A stretch of DNA of 51,330 nt from Paenibacillus woosongensis (GTDB taxonomy: Bacteria; Bacillota; Bacilli; Paenibacillales; Paenibacillaceae): NCBI RefSeq assembly GCF_009725165.1, contig NZ_WNZW01000021.1, positions 1 through 51,330 on the forward strand, given 5' to 3'. Below are positions 49,341 through 51,330 of the stretch, piece by piece. Both the position numbers and the translations under genes were made by a program. Positions within the stretch are counted from its first letter, which is position 1; the number at the start of each line of letters is the position of its first letter. Below the pieces are notes generated by a model. The model was not told the origin of the DNA. It saw only the letters and a program-made list of their open reading frames with translations, and searched no databases.

Positions 49341-49388
49341 TTAATCAACCCCCTAGATAATTAATATCTAATACATGAACGGCCTTCC

Positions 49389-50525
49389 TTAGGCAGCTGC
49401 CCATACGAACGTTTGCCTGTAAACCGCTGCTTTTGGATTATCCTGATGTCGAGCATTTTGCTGCCTATGCTTCTGTAGAACGGGCGGCTGCAGCTGCTCG
49501 AGCGCGTTGGATTCATTCATGAGCATGAGCAGTGCCCGTGGATTATGCTCCCGGAATGCCTTTAAGTACGCGTATACGATATGCTCATTGTGAGGGGCGG
49601 CCGCTTGTGATGAGCCGTTTCTTTTTCCTAAGCGAGAACCTTTATCGGCTTCCGTTCCCTTCCGCTCCGATCTAAGCTTCGTCCGGGCGCGATGTAGCAA
49701 TGCTTTAACAGCTCCTTCGGTCGTAGAGAGCAGTTCCGCCGTTTCTGCGGCCGTGTAACGAAATACATCTATAAGCATTAACGTAATGCGCTGATTGATA
49801 GGGAGGCGGTTTACGATTGTTTCCATGGCCGTCCAGAGGGAGGCTACATCCGACTCATTTGCCTGAAGCTCATCAACTGCTGTCCCGTCTATCGAATACG
49901 ACTCTGCGCCAGTTCTATTTTTGCGACGTCCATCAATGTATATATGGTTAGCAATTTTGTATAGGTACGACTTATTGACACTGAAATCGCTGCCCTTTTC
50001 AAGAGAAATTCTCCAAACCTTCAGCCACGTTTCTTGGACAAGATCTTCCGCCTCCCATGATGTACCGACCAGGGATCGGCAATATTGACTCAGTGCCCCC
50101 TGATAAGATTGAACCCATTCAAGAAAGCTGTCATGCCTTGTCTCCATTTGGAGGCTAGCAGTTAATTGCTGATCTGCAACCACAAGGTTAGGCTGCTGAT
50201 GTGGGTTTAATCGTTGTTGCAACTTGACTTGTTGGATTGGCTTCAATTGTTGGGATTGTCGGTGTAATTTGGATTGCTGTAGTGCCTTTGATGGCTGCAT
50301 GGATCTTGCTTCCTGATGCAGCTTCGGCATCAGTTGTTTCATATGCTTGATTTGTGGCACCACCTTCGCTTCCGTCGAAGGTTTGTATGGGTGCACAATT
50401 ACTGTGCCACTTATGGGCCTCATATTCTCCACCAGCTTTGGTTCTTGCAGAAGCTCCGCTTCCTGTACAGACTTTATTTGTTCTAGAGTTCTAAATGGCT
50501 GCATCGTTGCGTACTTGCTGCTCAT
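49389..50525 (-). CDS. ECF sigma factor with long Gln-rich N-terminal extension
   Basis: A 378-residue sigma-70-family protein. The ECF core lies at about 132-290: region 2 (FLEWVQSYQGALSQYCRSL, WEAEDLVQETWLKVW, YLYKIANHIYIDGRRKN) and region 4 (RLPINQRITLMLIDVFRYTAAETAELL, STTEGAVKALLHRARTKL). Ahead of it is an extension of about 130 residues very rich in Gln, Lys, Leu and Pro, with no known fold. Behind it are 85 residues that begin like a SnoaL-type tail (HIVYAYLKAFREHNPRALL). Start ATG 50525 has a strong GGAGGTG nine bases upstream, so the extension is translated. No anti-sigma gene is adjacent. Target genes unknown. Confidence 0.9.
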   Translation of the reverse strand: MSSKYATMQPFRTLEQIKSVQEAELLQEPKLVENMRPISGTVIVHPYKPSTEAKVVPQIKHMKQLMPKLHQEARSMQPSKALQQSKLHRQSQQLKPIQQVKLQQRLNPHQQPNLVVADQQLTASLQMETRHDSFLEWVQSYQGALSQYCRSLVGTSWEAEDLVQETWLKVWRISLEKGSDFSVNKSYLYKIANHIYIDGRRKNRTGAESYSIDGTAVDELQANESDVASLWTAMETIVNRLPINQRITLMLIDVFRYTAAETAELLSTTEGAVKALLHRARTKLRSERKGTEADKGSRLGKRNGSSQAAAPHNEHIVYAYLKAFREHNPRALLMLMNESNALEQLQPPVLQKHRQQNARHQDNPKAAVYRQTFVWAAA

Positions 50526-50698
50526 TACGCTTTACACCTCCCTACACACTTAATCATTTTTCTATTTACTTATATAAACGACGGAATTGCATAATTCGAT
50601 ACGGTCATAAATTATAAAATATTTTCGCCATTCATTTTGATTGCTCTTTTCGGACCCTGGTTCAGCTATTTCGCAAAATTGCTGTTTTTTCTGGACCT
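50526..50698. other. Upstream region of the ECF sigma gene
   Basis: AT-rich, with a TATAAT at about 50610 on the minus strand and a CCGTCGTTTA near 50580 that might be an ECF-type -10, but no -35 that I can defend. Confidence 0.4.
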
Positions 50699-50781
50699 AA
50701 CGGACACAAGGGATCCCTATTGATGTAAAAATCCAGGGTTTCGACGAGCATTTCCACTAAATAGCGCCTTCTGTGTCCGTT
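50699..50781. repeat. Inverted-repeat element with AACGGACACA ends
   Basis: Perfect ten-base ends AACGGACACA (50699-50708) and TGTGTCCGTT (50772-50781). Inside the ends the two sides continue similarly (AGG...CTATT against AAATAG...CCTT), so the arms extend to about 24 bases imperfectly. It resembles the AACG...TTATTT words of the 41.5-kb repeat region. Confidence 0.75.
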
Positions 50782-50870
50782 GGCTTGCCGACTTTTGTAT
50801 CAAACCAGCCAATACCAGATCTCTTGTCCGTAAAAACGTGAGTTTGATGGCACACTTAGAAAAAAACAAA

Positions 50871-50904
50871 GAAGCACTGCCGATTCAAAGATCAGCAGTG
50901 CTTC
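50871..50904 (-). terminator. rRNA operon terminator
   Basis: Perfect ten-base arms GAAGCACTGC and GCAGTGCTTC, followed on the minus strand by TTTGTTTTTTT. It ends the right-hand rRNA operon, eight bases past 5S. Confidence 0.92.
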
Positions 50905-50911
50905 TCACGTT

Positions 50912-51028
50912 GCTTGGCGACGTCCTACTCTCCCAGGACCCTGCGGTCCAAGTACCATCGGCGCTGGAGGGCTTAACGGTCGTGTTCGAGATGGGTACGT
51001 GTGGAACCCCTCCGCCATTGCCACCAAA
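50912..51028 (-). rRNA. rrf: 5S ribosomal RNA
   Basis: 117 bases on the minus strand beginning TTTGGTGGCAATGGCGG and ending GGACGTCGCCAAGC, with the conserved CCCATCTCGAACACG and GCGCCGATGGTA segments of 5S rRNA. Terminal ends pair (TTTGGTGGC / GTCGCCAAG). It is the last gene of the right-hand operon, with no tRNA between it and 23S. Confidence 0.96.
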
Positions 51029-51107
51029 CATGTTCAGATGACTTGATCACCTGAAAACTGGATACGAAACTTCATTTGCGTGTTAGCCCTACTTCACATA
51101 GGGAATT

Positions 51108-51330
51108 GGATAAGCCCTCGACCGATTAGTACCTGTCAGCTCCATACATTGCTGCACTTCCACCTCAGGCCTATCAACCTCGTCGTCTTCAAGGGGTCTT
51201 ACTAATTGGGAAATCTCATCTTGAGGAGGGCTTCACGCTTAGATGCTTTCAGCGTTTATCCCATCCGCACGTAGCTACCCAGCTATGCTCCTGGCGGAAC
51301 AACTGGTGCACCAGCGGTGCGTCCATCCCG
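51108..51330 (-). rRNA. rrl: 23S ribosomal RNA, 3' end (partial)
   Basis: The minus strand from the edge to about 51108 reads as the last part of 23S rRNA (GGATAAACGCTGAAAGCATC, AAGCGTGAAGCCC, ending near GGTCGAGGGCTTATCC). The rest lies beyond the window. The 3' end is estimated to within about five bases from family ends. Confidence 0.95.

Overview
The window looks like the origin-proximal part of a Paenibacillus (Bacillota, spore-forming, Gram-positive) chromosome. Evidence for this: spo0F, bofA, a small acid-soluble spore protein gene (sspP) and a forespore sigma-G-type promoter; rpoE (RNA polymerase delta); a long Bacillus-type SRP RNA; and the Bacillus order guaB-dacA-pdxST-serS-tRNA-Ser ... 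SRP RNA-dnaX-yaaK-recR-yaaL-bofA. It is framed by two rRNA operons, both on the minus strand. The 3' end of a 23S gene and a 5S gene lie at the right edge. The promoters and leader of the next operon lie at the left edge, and its 16S gene starts just outside the window. Most housekeeping genes are on the minus strand, which would be the leading strand if oriC lies to the right.

Layout from left to right. 1-4.3 kb: rrn promoters, then bofA, yaaL, recR, yaaK, dnaX and SRP RNA, all minus. 4.4-21.6 kb: a block whose relatives sit elsewhere in Bacillus subtilis (rpmE, a radical SAM gene, rho, murA, fba, spo0F, pyrG, rpoE, argS, ywiB, speB, speE), plus a plus-strand GH18-like secreted protein and a subtilisin-like protease. 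21.7-35 kb: mainly plus-strand genes: pbpG-like penicillin-binding protein with a sigma-G promoter, 3-methyladenine glycosylase, ArsR repressor, ywhD (minus), an M1 peptidase, a membrane protein, two NlpC/P60 hydrolases each behind a c-di-AMP riboswitch, a GNAT, a membrane cytochrome c, and motAB with a sigma-D promoter. 35-40.7 kb: rluF, an orphan sporulation-kinase-like histidine kinase, tadA preceded by a cluster of DnaA-box-like sites, a lipoprotein and a YitT protein. 40.7-42.2 kb: sspP, an AACG-rich inverted-repeat region and tRNA-Ser(UGA). 42.2-51.3 kb: serS, pdxT, pdxS, dacA, guaB, a ClpP paralogue, an ECF sigma factor with a long glutamine-rich N-terminus, then 5S and 23S rRNA.

How the genes work together. 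Information processing: dnaX, recR, SRP RNA, rho, rpoE, rpmE, argS, serS, tadA, rluF. Wall synthesis and remodelling: murA, dacA, the PBP and two c-di-AMP-controlled hydrolases. Nucleotide, cofactor and polyamine metabolism: pyrG, guaB, pdxST, speE-speB. Sporulation: spo0F, a candidate phosphorelay kinase, bofA, sspP and the sigma-G PBP.

Points worth following up: the DnaA-box cluster before tadA; the separation and flipped strand of tadA relative to SRP RNA/dnaX, which marks a rearrangement breakpoint; the pyrG leader with the layout of CTP-sensed reiterative-transcription control; the duplicated riboswitch plus hydrolase units; the odd ECF sigma factor; and two families of intergenic hairpin repeats. 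I did not find a defence island, prophage, CRISPR array or an obviously new multi-gene system.
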